This document shows positions 9,217-17,246 of a stretch of 53,500 nucleotides of DNA, one piece after another. The DNA is taken from the NCBI GenBank assembly GCA_000436795.1, contig HF993158.1, positions 1 through 53,500 on the forward strand, read 5' to 3'. Position 1 is the stretch's first letter. Every line of letters starts with the position of its first letter. Origin of the DNA: Bacteroides sp. CAG:1076. GTDB lineage: Bacteria > Bacteroidota > Bacteroidia > Bacteroidales > Bacteroidaceae. The position numbers and the translations under genes are program-made. The notes below the pieces were generated by a model. It did no database searches. It was not told the origin of the DNA and saw only the letters and a list, made by a program, of their open reading frames with translations.

Positions 9217-10710
9217 CTAGTGAATAAAATACTTTTCAACCATATCCTTGAGCTGATCAGATGACAGGTTTGCTATGCCTATTGATTCAATAAGTGAAAA
9301 CTCTTCTTTATTCTTACCAATAATAAACTTACGTTCATGACCGTCTATTTCAGCAAGCAAATGGAAATTTCCCTTATATGCCTGCTCCATACGGATATTC
9401 TTTACAGTATGTCCGTTTATGACAAATTCGCATATTTCGGGAGCCATTTCCTCTAACTCTCCCCATGATTTCAGACGGTCTACTATAGTATTTTCAACAC
9501 GTCCTACCCACTGTTCAGCAACACCATATTTAGTGGCAACCATCCGAAATTGTTTTATGGCATTAACTATATCACGTATTATTGCATCAGGCCTACGTAT
9601 TCCATTATCTTTAGCAAATTGAATAACATCATCCCGTGTTATATCCCTAAGTTTTGCCCTAATATACATGCAATGATCTTCATTTGGCAAGAATCCTCCA
9701 TTGTCAAATATATAAGTTACATCGTATGCAGGAGACAAGCGCCAAGTACCGTCCTCACTCATAACGAATGAAAAATTCTTATTGTGATCATCTGTATTGT
9801 TTGCCAATACATTAAAGACCATCCTGCGGAATACCTCATAACAGTCTGTTTCCGGCAGATGGAGCTTCCGGCATACTGTAATCAATTGTTCGTAACTGTC
9901 CGCATCGGGGCTAATTGCGGCCAAAGTTTGTGTATGAATCTTTTTTCCATTATTACGGTCAAAGCGTTTTGTCATAAAATGATTATTCCCGTCCACTTGA
10001 TAGAGTTTTGAAGGCATCATATTTATCCCTGCCATTGTAGCAAGTTCATAGTAAGACATCTCCAATTCTGCCGAACTATATTGCGAATTACCAAATTTGA
10101 CCAGATAGTAATCAAACTCCTCTAATCCGGAAATCTGCCCGCTACGAACCTCACCATTCTTTCGATTAATGGCAACAATGGCCTTAGGTTGACGGCCACC
10201 GGCTGAAGTACCAACCGTAAGTAATGACTGCATTGTTACCGACTCTTCAGGCAGGATTCTGGCATTTTCTCTTTCTGAGAATATACGCTCTGCTAAATTT
10301 GCCAATGATTTGATATCTATTTTTTCAGCCTTACGCTCTCTTGAAACCTCAGGCAAGAATTCCAAAGCTCCCATTCCACGCTTTCCTATAAATGAGAGTT
10401 TGTCAAGAGGAGTAATATCTGCGTTTGACAAGTGATTCTGTTGGCGCCATAATTCAAAAAGTTGATTACCCCATGAGTCAGGCAATGAATCTGCTAAAAA
10501 TGCCGGTAATTTTTGATAAATCTTGGCCTCTTCTCCCCATACAGGTGTAAGTCCTCTTGCTCCATCAACCGGTGCCGCTAATGGAGAAATGTTAAGACCT
10601 TTCTTCAAGAAGGCCGGATTATACATAAAATAGGATAACCTGCGTCTGGCATCCCATGCCAATCTACCTATTTCCTCACCCCAAAGTATTACTTTTAACG
10701 ACTGTACCAT
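9217..10710 (-). CDS. hipA: HipA-family serine/threonine kinase toxin
   Basis: 497 residues. HipA toxins of type II toxin-antitoxin systems phosphorylate a translation factor or aminoacyl-tRNA synthetase and halt growth; the target here is unknown. Visible parts: the N-terminal HipA barrel (GEEIGRLAWDARRRLSYF), the ATP/regulatory loop VGTSAGGRQPK, the kinase segment with RFDRNNGKKIH, the catalytic loop NNTDDHNKNFSF and the metal-binding YDVTY. All are intact, so it should be active. The C-terminus has an extra segment of about 80 residues after the kinase domain. It starts 8 bp after hipB, so the pair is one operon controlled by two palindromes upstream of hipB. Confidence 0.88.
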   Translation of the reverse strand: MVQSLKVILWGEEIGRLAWDARRRLSYFMYNPAFLKKGLNISPLAAPVDGARGLTPVWGEEAKIYQKLPAFLADSLPDSWGNQLFELWRQQNHLSNADITPLDKLSFIGKRGMGALEFLPEVSRERKAEKIDIKSLANLAERIFSERENARILPEESVTMQSLLTVGTSAGGRQPKAIVAINRKNGEVRSGQISGLEEFDYYLVKFGNSQYSSAELEMSYYELATMAGINMMPSKLYQVDGNNHFMTKRFDRNNGKKIHTQTLAAISPDADSYEQLITVCRKLHLPETDCYEVFRRMVFNVLANNTDDHNKNFSFVMSEDGTWRLSPAYDVTYIFDNGGFLPNEDHCMYIRAKLRDITRDDVIQFAKDNGIRRPDAIIRDIVNAIKQFRMVATKYGVAEQWVGRVENTIVDRLKSWGELEEMAPEICEFVINGHTVKNIRMEQAYKGNFHLLAEIDGHERKFIIGKNKEEFSLIESIGIANLSSDQLKDMVEKYFIH

Positions 10711-10718
10711 AATTTATG

Positions 10719-11027
10719 CTATTTAGAGTGTCTGACACGCTGTACTTTTTTATCATCCTTACGCATCAGGTAAGGAGATTCAGGCAACTCCGGAAGAAGA
10801 TTGTCTATAGTATTAATCTGTCCGACCACTTTCAACAACACAATAAATGTTGACAATGAAATATTGCCAGCTGTACCATTCTCGAATTTGTGGATGGTTG
10901 TAAGTCCAATACCGGATTGCTCAGAAACATCTTTCTGAGTGAGATTGCAACGAATTCTATATTCTTTAAATCTATTACCTAATAGCCTTACAAGCTCAGG
11001 CGTGGAGTATTCATAAAAATCTACCAT
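10719..11027 (-). CDS. hipB: HipB-type XRE antitoxin
   Basis: 102 residues with a helix-turn-helix of the XRE/Cro type at about 15-70 (RIRCNLTQKDVSEQSGIGLTTIHKFENG). HipB proteins bind HipA and repress their own operon. The C-terminal tail is basic (KKVQRVRHSK). The promoter region has two inverted repeats placed about four helical turns apart (11044-11059 and 11082-11103), which suit a dimeric repressor. Upstream gene of the hipBA operon. Confidence 0.85.
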   Translation of the reverse strand: MVDFYEYSTPELVRLLGNRFKEYRIRCNLTQKDVSEQSGIGLTTIHKFENGTAGNISLSTFIVLLKVVGQINTIDNLLPELPESPYLMRKDDKKVQRVRHSK

Positions 11028-11043
11028 ATAAGCCGTATTTATA

Positions 11044-11059
11044 TATCATTATAATGATA
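11044..11059. promoter_or_regulatory. Probable HipB operator 1, 16-bp perfect palindrome
   Basis: TATCATTATAATGATA begins 17 bp upstream of the hipB start codon. Its outer bases TATC...GATA resemble the E. coli HipB operator plan (TATCC-N8-GGATA), with shorter spacing. Confidence 0.6.
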
Positions 11060-11081
11060 GTTACATATGTTTTTAAGCATT

Positions 11082-11103
11082 AATCTTCACTATTATGAAG
11101 ATT
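11082..11103. promoter_or_regulatory. Probable HipB operator 2, inverted repeat
   Basis: Arms AATCTTCA and TGAAGATT are separated by 6 bp. The centre is 41 bp from that of the first palindrome, so both would lie on the same DNA face. The arm sequence differs from operator 1, so a second regulator is possible. The remaining 212 bp to 11315 hold no gene that I can support. Confidence 0.45.
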
Positions 11104-11315
11104 ATAAATACAAAACTATGTAATTTCTGAGAATAAAACTAATTTTTCTTAGAAAATTTATCGTCAAATCATAGTGATTGATTGTAAATCCTATATTTTG
11201 TATTTGTTATATATCCAATTTCGCTATTCCCCTCTTGAAATTTTGATTGCAAAAAAAGGCTTACCAACCCACGCATAAACATGGAGATAAGCCAACTTTT
11301 AATTACGACGTTCCA

Positions 11316-12644
11316 TTAAGAAATAGGCTCTACACGTTTCTCATGCTCCCATTCGGTATGAGAAATAATATCATGATATTGCTCCAGAGTAAGAAAAGAA
11401 TTCTTCTCATCAGAACATTCATACTCCCAAGGAAGTTCATAGACGGTACCTTCTTCCTGATATCCCATATAGTTATGGTATGAATCAGGAACCAGTCGGA
11501 CAAAATCCTCTTCCTTCAGAATACTCAGAAGTTTCTCCGCATCGTAAATATGTAATGGAGCATCAGCCTTATACAGGGAGACAGCCACCTCCATAGCCAA
11601 TCCGACATTGGATGAATAACTGTTGGAAACAACAATCTTCCATCCCTGATGTTGAACATTTGAAGCTAAGATATTCAAACGTGAAAGCCCAAGTTCACCG
11701 TAATGATCCGTTGCAAACCGTATAAAATCCTCCTGGCTGTCGACGTTATAAAGGTTCTCCACATCCACATACTTCATATACTTGTAGTAAGCCACATCCG
11801 AGATTTTTTGGAGATCTCTTTTTGAATCCTTATTGATACGTCCACCGATACCCCGTTTCTTATGATAAACCTTATAAGCTTCGTTAGCAATACGATAAAA
11901 TTTACAATACTTTCGTATGGTCATAATCTCTATAGGAGATAAAGAACACCCTTGTATTGAGTCCTCTAAAGCCTTAACTGTCATTTCACGGTCCTCTACA
12001 TCAATCCTAAGACTCGGAACTATGCGAACCAGGTTCTTTCTGGAAATCCTACCTGTACGTTGTTGGTATGGCAGATTGTTTGCTACATACTCATTAAACC
12101 CGTCTGAATCTGCTACAATAACACCAATCATAAGATTCAAAAAGTCGAAAAAACGTGTAAGGTTCTCCTTGCAACAAACATCATCGAACTCCTTTTCATT
12201 ATACGAGGAGCGGTTAGAAATAACAAAGTGGGTAAATTTCCGGTCGGTAACATGAATCGACCGGTTATTCCCGTGTTTTCTTGAAGTTACATAGAACCAC
12301 CGCGTTTCAATCGGATTAAACGCAAGCCAGTCCGACAGATATGCATCCATGCTACTGTATTCTCCCGAAGCAATCAGTTCCTCTGCATTACCCCAATCTT
12401 CTGATGTTGGCCGAGGCACCTCTATATAAAACCCACGACACTCTTCATCACCAATCACGGCAAGACGCTCAAACTGACGCTGAGTCTCAATCATCCTTTC
12501 CAGTAAATTTCCTTCAACAACAATTTCCCAATGATGATTTTCGCCTAAAGCTTCCAGATCTAATGTAGTCAGACCAACTTCCTTAGCTAAATCGCAAAGG
12601 TATTTTCTATCTATGATTTCTCTTTCATTCATCGCTGTACTCAT
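11316..12644 (-). CDS. Unknown 442-residue protein, third gene of the phosphoesterase operon
   Basis: I do not recognise this family. It is soluble, has no signal peptide or membrane segment and is rich in aromatic and charged residues. Possible landmarks are a basic stretch RKHGNNRSIHVTDRKF (about 120-136), two Cys in VCCKE (about 157), and an acidic C-terminal part. The start ATG overlaps the stop of the upstream metallophosphoesterase by 4 bp, which implies translational coupling and a shared task. Base composition matches the accessory region. The function could be substrate recognition for the two phosphoesterases, but that is a guess. Confidence 0.6.
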   Translation of the reverse strand: MSTAMNEREIIDRKYLCDLAKEVGLTTLDLEALGENHHWEIVVEGNLLERMIETQRQFERLAVIGDEECRGFYIEVPRPTSEDWGNAEELIASGEYSSMDAYLSDWLAFNPIETRWFYVTSRKHGNNRSIHVTDRKFTHFVISNRSSYNEKEFDDVCCKENLTRFFDFLNLMIGVIVADSDGFNEYVANNLPYQQRTGRISRKNLVRIVPSLRIDVEDREMTVKALEDSIQGCSLSPIEIMTIRKYCKFYRIANEAYKVYHKKRGIGGRINKDSKRDLQKISDVAYYKYMKYVDVENLYNVDSQEDFIRFATDHYGELGLSRLNILASNVQHQGWKIVVSNSYSSNVGLAMEVAVSLYKADAPLHIYDAEKLLSILKEEDFVRLVPDSYHNYMGYQEEGTVYELPWEYECSDEKNSFLTLEQYHDIISHTEWEHEKRVEPIS

Positions 12645-13411
12645 TTAATTTCAATAAACTTGCCCGATTCAAATCCATTCATCAGATGCTCATTTGCAAA
12701 AATATATCCCATTTGGTTAGAGATTACCCTGGTCCCTCCTATTTCCGTATCAATATTGGTATGCGAATGTCCATATATCCATGCATCAATCCTACTATTG
12801 GCGATTAAATTATCATACTCACTTGCAAATGCACTGTTCAGAACAGATCCTCTATGGTGCGCTGCTACTACTTGGAGTGTAGGCAAATGATGTGTGACCA
12901 CCACAATATGGTTTGCTGTGCTCTCTTCGATGTTTTTCCGAATAAAGTCAATACTGATCTCGTGCATCCGGTTGAACTCCTCCACCTGCAGCAGCTTCCC
13001 TCCAAACTTAATCTGTCGGAAGTCGTTCATACCTTTCCATACAAAATACTCATCATTCGGATTGATATGCGACCAGAGTGTACTCAGTACAAAGTCTGTA
13101 TCATCGATGCGGACAACCTGATTCTGATAGTAACCCACATTCTCCCGCAACATCCACTTCCATTGAAAACCGCGTTCCATCACATCCGAATAGTTATAGT
13201 ATTCATGATTACCAGGAATAATCAATACCTGACGGTAATTTTTGGATGCCCACTTCCAGAAATTCATAACTGGAGCAGTCTTATCCTTGAGGTAGAAAAT
13301 ATCTCCTGCCAGCACCAGTACATCACCTGTTACAGACAATTCATTATATCTCAGATATCTGCTATTCTCCTGAAATTCGAGATGCAAATCACTCATATAT
13401 TGTATTCTCAT
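12641..13411 (-). CDS. Calcineurin-like metallophosphoesterase A
   Basis: 256 residues with all five metal-binding motifs of the family in order: SDLHLEF (D-x-H), LAGDI (GD), PGNHEYY (GNHE), VTHHLP (H) and YGHSHTN (GHxH). Such enzymes use two metal ions to cleave phosphomono- or diesters in nucleotides, nucleic acids or proteins; the substrate cannot be read from sequence. Cytoplasmic, no signal peptide. It starts 4 bp after a second phosphoesterase gene and overlaps the unknown gene after it, so the three form one operon. The active site looks intact. Confidence 0.85.
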   Translation of the reverse strand: MRIQYMSDLHLEFQENSRYLRYNELSVTGDVLVLAGDIFYLKDKTAPVMNFWKWASKNYRQVLIIPGNHEYYNYSDVMERGFQWKWMLRENVGYYQNQVVRIDDTDFVLSTLWSHINPNDEYFVWKGMNDFRQIKFGGKLLQVEEFNRMHEISIDFIRKNIEESTANHIVVVTHHLPTLQVVAAHHRGSVLNSAFASEYDNLIANSRIDAWIYGHSHTNIDTEIGGTRVISNQMGYIFANEHLMNGFESGKFIEIK

Positions 13412-13415
13412 TTTA

Positions 13416-14012
13416 TCATTCTCCTTCCTTTGATTGTTCTATCTGTTTTTCTATTATCATCTTTACCTGTGCAAATGATACCGGTGTGAAATTATTGTTA
13501 TCTACACCTACATCATACTGAGTCGGGAAAAGCATTTTCAACCGCGGAACATCCTTGCCGGTGTTATGCCTGCTGGTATGTACATGCCCGAAAAGCTGCC
13601 ATGTATCACTGTAAGCTCCTCCATAACAAAGGAAAGGACAATGATTCAGATAAATTTTCTGTTTATCAACTTCAATATGCATCTGCATCGTTATCTGTTC
13701 AAAGTACTTCGTATAATTCTGCCTGAGATTCTTTATATCGTGATTGCCGGCTATAAGATATATTTTCCCATTCAACCTATTTAGTACATTTATCCATTCG
13801 GCAGAACCTCCCAAACAAAAGTCTCCCAAATGAAATATTATATCATCAGGGCCAACCACGCTGTTCCAGTTGGCTATTATCGTTTCATTCATGTGGGCTA
13901 CATCTTTGAAGGGCCTGTTGCAGAACCGGATGATATTGGTATGGTTAAAGTGCGTGTCAGATGTAAAGAACACCCTGCTTCCATCAAATTTATAATTCAT
14001 AATTTTGTTCAT
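13416..14012 (-). CDS. Calcineurin-like metallophosphoesterase B
   Basis: 198 residues, first gene of the operon. Motifs: TSDTHFNHTNI (D-x-H), LGDFCLGG (GD), AGNHDIKN (GNHD), LNHCPFLCYGG (H), and FGHVHTS (GHxH). It belongs to the compact phosphoesterase group found often in phages and mobile elements, clearly different from its downstream neighbour, so this is not a recent duplication. ATG at 14012; a second in-frame ATG lies four codons inside. No clear promoter box was found in the 100 bp upstream, which instead lead to a strong terminator at 14115-14156. Confidence 0.85.
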   Translation of the reverse strand: MNKIMNYKFDGSRVFFTSDTHFNHTNIIRFCNRPFKDVAHMNETIIANWNSVVGPDDIIFHLGDFCLGGSAEWINVLNRLNGKIYLIAGNHDIKNLRQNYTKYFEQITMQMHIEVDKQKIYLNHCPFLCYGGAYSDTWQLFGHVHTSRHNTGKDVPRLKMLFPTQYDVGVDNNNFTPVSFAQVKMIIEKQIEQSKEGE

Positions 14013-14112
14013 TTATGCGCATCACTGCGCGGTTAATAATACATTGTTTTTGCCCATGGACGGAATTGACGGAGAAGGACGCATCAAGCGGATGTCACCA
14101 AAAGGCATAAAG

Positions 14113-14156
14113 AAAAAGCCGTCGAAAAGTTTTAATCAGGACTTTCCGACGGCTTT
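14113..14156 (-). terminator. Strong hairpin terminator upstream of the phosphoesterase operon
   Basis: Stem 14115-14130 with 14141-14156 (15 pairs, one A-C mismatch), loop of 10. The minus strand then runs GGCTTTTTCTTT, so it ends leftward transcripts and insulates the operon. On the plus strand, 14054-14128 reads like the tail of a lost basic protein (MDGIDGEGRIKRMSPKGIKK), perhaps a mobilisation-gene remnant. Confidence 0.65.
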
Positions 14157-14443
14157 CTGTTATCATTATCAGAGGGTTATCAGCATCATTGTACCCTCAA
14201 TAATATACATAAAGATCGTTGGAAAGTGTATTTGTATTTATTCAATGATTCAATGCTTGATGCATGAACATACGACACACGCTCAAAGCATTTTGTGCTT
14301 CGATATAATATATTTGCAGGTATGTTCATTCTATTATGTTGCATCGTAGTTATATATAAATTATATTGCAAAGTTACGAATATTATTGAGAATCAATAAA
14401 TTCTTATATCGTCTTTATAATATCTACTGGATTATATATATCA

Positions 14444-14956
14444 ATGCAAATTGCATTATACGAGATAATTATATATTTATGTCATCATAGCAAATCTTTG
14501 TCTATCCATGAACATCTTAATGATTCAGTGATTGCACAAGAACAAGCATTTATGGAATATGAAAAACTCCGTTCGAATACTATTACAGAACAGAAACGTA
14601 CGAACGATAAAAAGCTAGAGTTAGTACATACATACATTCATCAAACGATGGCTACTTATACAAGCCAAGAAAATCTGCAGCGCCTCTGTGCTTATATTTC
14701 AGATTTCTTTCAGGATAATACTGCTATCGATATTATTCCTATAAAAGTAGATTCAAAATTGAAAGCTATAGATGTTATGCATTTGGGTTGGAACATAGGT
14801 AAAGCATTAGGTAAACGACGTTCATATACAGCAGAATTTATTAAAAAAGTATTTGCAGATACCATGAAAGAAAATGAAATCAACACGATAATCAAAAAGA
14901 TGTCTCACTCAGAAACAGAGTGCCTAATTAAATTAAATCCACATATAATTCAATAA
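14444..14956 (+). CDS. Mobile-element-associated hypothetical protein
   Basis: 170 residues, no named family recognised. The C-terminal 60 residues (KAIDVMHLGWNIGKALGKRR then SYTAEFIKKVF) recall a small helical domain I associate with regulatory genes upstream of excisionase-like genes in Bacteroidetes integrative elements; this is memory of family appearance, not a search. The N-terminal half is helical and polar. It lies 27 bp upstream of an HTH gene on the same strand, so the two are probably cotranscribed. AT-rich codon use agrees with the rest of the island. Confidence 0.6.
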   Translation: MQIALYEIIIYLCHHSKSLSIHEHLNDSVIAQEQAFMEYEKLRSNTITEQKRTNDKKLELVHTYIHQTMATYTSQENLQRLCAYISDFFQDNTAIDIIPIKVDSKLKAIDVMHLGWNIGKALGKRRSYTAEFIKKVFADTMKENEINTIIKKMSHSETECLIKLNPHIIQ

Positions 14957-14983
14957 ATCAGACTTTATATTCATAAATACTGC

Positions 14984-15334
14984 ATGAACAAGTATCAATC
15001 CTCAAAAGCAAAAACAGATAGTATGACAAAAGAACCTATCACATTCGACAAACTTCCGCAGGCTGTAAGCTATTTAACAGAACAAGTGGAGAAGATTTAC
15101 CAATTAGTTGAAACCCTACAACCACAGAGACTTGATCATCAGCATCAACTAATTGACATTGATAAGGCTAGCATACTTATCCAAAAATCAAAACCGGCAA
15201 TCTATAGACTAGCTCGTACAGGTCTCATCCCAGCCTATAAACGTGGTAAGAAATTATATTTCTATGAGGATGAGCTCCTTAAATGGATAGAGGCTGGCAA
15301 AAAACAAAGCCAACCTCTATCCTATCAGGAATAA
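14984..15334 (+). CDS. Excisionase-like HTH_17 DNA-binding protein
   Basis: 116 residues. After a polar N-terminal part with a short coiled coil (LPQAVSYLTEQVEKIYQLVE) comes a winged MerR/excisionase-like helix-turn-helix: LIDIDKASILIQKSKPAIYR, then L-A-R-TGLIPAYKRGKKLYFYEDEL. Proteins of this kind act as recombination directionality factors or regulators of tyrosine-recombinase elements in Bacteroides. The gene is near the right 46-bp repeat, where an integrase gene would be expected, but none follows. That supports a degenerate or deleted element. Confidence 0.75.
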   Translation: MNKYQSSKAKTDSMTKEPITFDKLPQAVSYLTEQVEKIYQLVETLQPQRLDHQHQLIDIDKASILIQKSKPAIYRLARTGLIPAYKRGKKLYFYEDELLKWIEAGKKQSQPLSYQE

Positions 15335-15701
15335 TCTGTTCAAATACTTAAGGGGATGAAACGCAAACCTAAAAATGGGGTTAATATTAGTCTCTGATAA
15401 TAGTAAATTATGAAAATATACCATATATATAAGGTGTACAGGACTAATGAGACTTTTAATCTAAACCGACATTTAATATATTGTAAAAATACATAAGAAA
15501 AGTAATCGAAGCTGCAACATTAGGAAAGTGCATTAACAAAGCAAGAGGAGGAATCTAGCGGCCAATGCTGACTGTAACATATAGGTTCAAGAAATATAGT
15601 GACTGCAACTATTAGGTTCACAGTGACAGTCGTCATTATTATATATAAAGGTTTGATACCTGTAATTTATCGAATGTTTACTTTGTATTTACTGTAAAGT
15701 T
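15335..15701. other. Noncoding right end of the island
   Basis: 367 bp without a credible gene between the HTH gene and the right 46-bp repeat. It holds two near-identical 21-mers (see next entry) and the copies of TTGCAAC/ACTGCAAC close to the repeat. The layout suits an attachment region with arm-type sites. Confidence 0.4.
15569..15620. repeat. Two 21-bp direct repeats spaced by 31 bp
   Basis: TGACTGTAACATATAGGTTCA (15569-15589, first 20 given the same rule: differs at four positions from 15600-15620). They share TGACTG-n-AAC and TAGGTTCA and lie about three helical turns apart. After the second copy the sequence CACAGTGACAGTC adds an inverted half. Possible arm-type sites for an integrase or excisionase. 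Confidence 0.5.
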
Positions 15702-15747
15702 GCAACTGGGATAAGTTGTCAATTATGAAATAATTATCAATATTTAT
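15702..15747. repeat. Right copy of the 46-bp exact direct repeat (att-like)
   Basis: Identical to 4889-4934, where it is the 3' end of the HEPN gene. Here it is not part of any gene. The core dyad spans 15716-15740. Chromosomal genes begin 40 bp further right. Confidence 0.85.
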
Positions 15748-15787
15748 GAGACGACCCCTTTATCAACAACCGATACCAAGTAACATC

Positions 15788-16606
15788 TTATTCCTTATGA
15801 TCGTGCTCATGGCATTCATGATGATGCTCATGGGATGAACAGCTTACTCCCGAATCAGTAAGTGTCCCGTTCAAATACTCAGCAGCTACATCGAGTATAT
15901 TGCCCGAACAACCTCTTACCACCTTGATATGGTGGGTAGTAAGTACATTTAAAGCACCTTGTCCCATATTTCCTGCCAACATAATGCTGACTCCCATGTT
16001 TTCTAACTCTCCTGCAATATTGGATTTACATCCGCATCCCTGAGGAGAAGGGATAGTTTCACTACTCAAAATTTGATTATCCTGTCCTACTGTCAAGATT
16101 GTGTAATATTCACAGTGACCGAAATGGCTATCAACCATATTATCTCTAGTAGGAATTGCAATTTTCATCATAATCTCACTTTTATTAATGTTAATATTAT
16201 TTATGCTTATATCGTTAGAGTGACACATGGGACATTCTATCTTACGGATTTTAAGTGCCGGATTGATATTATTGAATAAAAAGCCACATGTTCCACAGCG
16301 GAACCATTCACTATCAGTATACGATACTCCGCCTTCTATCATTATAGCCACGCCACGTACCAATGCTGTAGCTATTTTCTGCCTTGCACTGACATATATC
16401 CGACTAAGAGTCGGACGTGATACCCCCATCGAAACAGATGCTTCCTGCTGGGTCTTCATTTCATAATCACATAACCGTATCGCTTCATATTCTTCAAAAT
16501 GCAAGAATATAGTATCCTTACGACAATAGTTTGAAGCTATAGGTTTAAATCCAACCACAGAGGGCATATTATTGACTTTACGGATATTTTTAGGACGTGG
16601 TGACAT
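15788..16606 (-). CDS. DUF134 HTH / zinc-ribbon / NifX-like fusion regulator with His-rich tail
   Basis: 272 residues in three parts. Residues 1-95 are a DUF134-type sigma-70-region-4-like helix-turn-helix (QQEASVSMGVSRPTLSRIYV). Residues about 115-145 form a four-Cys zinc ribbon (CGTCGF...CPMCHS). From about 158 comes a dinitrogenase iron-molybdenum cofactor (NifX/NifB C-terminal) domain starting KIAIPTRDNMVDSHFGHCEY. The tail SSHEHHHECHEHDHKE is a likely metal-binding segment. Free-standing DUF134 and NifX-like genes are often neighbours; here they are fused, with a metal sensor or metal-cluster-handling regulator as a reasonable inference. A palindrome sits on its promoter (16638-16653), suggesting autoregulation. 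Confidence 0.85.
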   Translation of the reverse strand: MSPRPKNIRKVNNMPSVVGFKPIASNYCRKDTIFLHFEEYEAIRLCDYEMKTQQEASVSMGVSRPTLSRIYVSARQKIATALVRGVAIMIEGGVSYTDSEWFRCGTCGFLFNNINPALKIRKIECPMCHSNDISINNININKSEIMMKIAIPTRDNMVDSHFGHCEYYTILTVGQDNQILSSETIPSPQGCGCKSNIAGELENMGVSIMLAGNMGQGALNVLTTHHIKVVRGCSGNILDVAAEYLNGTLTDSGVSCSSHEHHHECHEHDHKE

Positions 16607-16629
16607 GATTTATTTATTGTTTTCGCCTG

Positions 16630-16653
16630 CAAATATAATGAACAAATGTTCAT
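16630..16653 (-). promoter_or_regulatory. Promoter with palindromic operator for the DUF134 fusion gene
   Basis: On the minus strand a TATATTTG -7 box (complement of 16630-16637) lies 23 bp before the ATG. The 16-bp dyad ATGAACA-aa-TGTTCAT (16638-16653) abuts it, so a bound protein would block the spacer between the two promoter elements. Confidence 0.6.
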
Positions 16654-16787
16654 AATAAAAGAAACAGACCATTTTTTTACATTACAGACAGATTTCCCCC
16701 TGAAGCCTGCAGAGAAACATTTGAATGTGCACTCTGATTAAATAAACAAATATAGATAGAACACCCGTTCTGCCATAAAAACGTACC

Positions 16788-17153
16788 TCATGAGAAACTG
16801 AAATACAGAATTTTCCTGAATTTCTTACGCAAACGATAACGCACTGTATAAACGCTAACAGGCTCTACATTAAAAATCGTGGCATTCTCTACCATAATCT
16901 CAAAATTACGTGAAACCTGTCTGGATTCAAGATTGTCCTTCAGATTGGAATATTGTATCTTAACAGTTTCCAGCTTCTGAAGATTCATCTCCGACTCAAG
17001 AGCAGCCTGATAAAGACGGTCCAGCAAACAGAAGCGATGTAATATATAAATTCATACTACAAATACAAGAATCACCGCGGCAGCAACCAGTGACAAGTTC
17101 CCCCCAACCATACCTGTCATACTGCCCTGCCTCCGAATGAAACAGCATTCCAT
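16788..17153 (-). pseudogene. Decayed membrane-anchored regulator (TM + coiled coil + LuxR-like HTH end)
   Basis: From the ATG at 17153 the frame gives a membrane segment (GNLSLVAAAVILVFVV), then an in-frame TGA (17052-17054), and continues as YILHRFCLLDRLYQAALESE with heptad character, ending VEPVSVYTVRYRLRKKFRK. That end matches the recognition helix of the HTH in Bacteroidetes regulators built as TPR repeats, TM helix, coiled coil and LuxR-like HTH. The TPR part is gone and the piece between coiled coil and HTH is too short, so at least three lesions are present. It cannot make a working protein. Confidence 0.5.
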
Positions 17154-17212
17154 ACCGATCTCCTCCAAAAGTCTATATCAGTCCAAAACATCCACAACTG
17201 GAAAATTTATTA

Positions 17213-17220
17213 TAATTTTG
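17213..17220 (+). promoter_or_regulatory. Bacteroidetes -7 box of the first MATE gene
   Basis: TAATTTTG fits TAnnTTTG and lies 26 bp before the ATG at 17247. The -33 element is not clear. Confidence 0.5.
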
Positions 17221-17246
17221 CAGGTCGTTTCAAATTCAAGTAAAAC

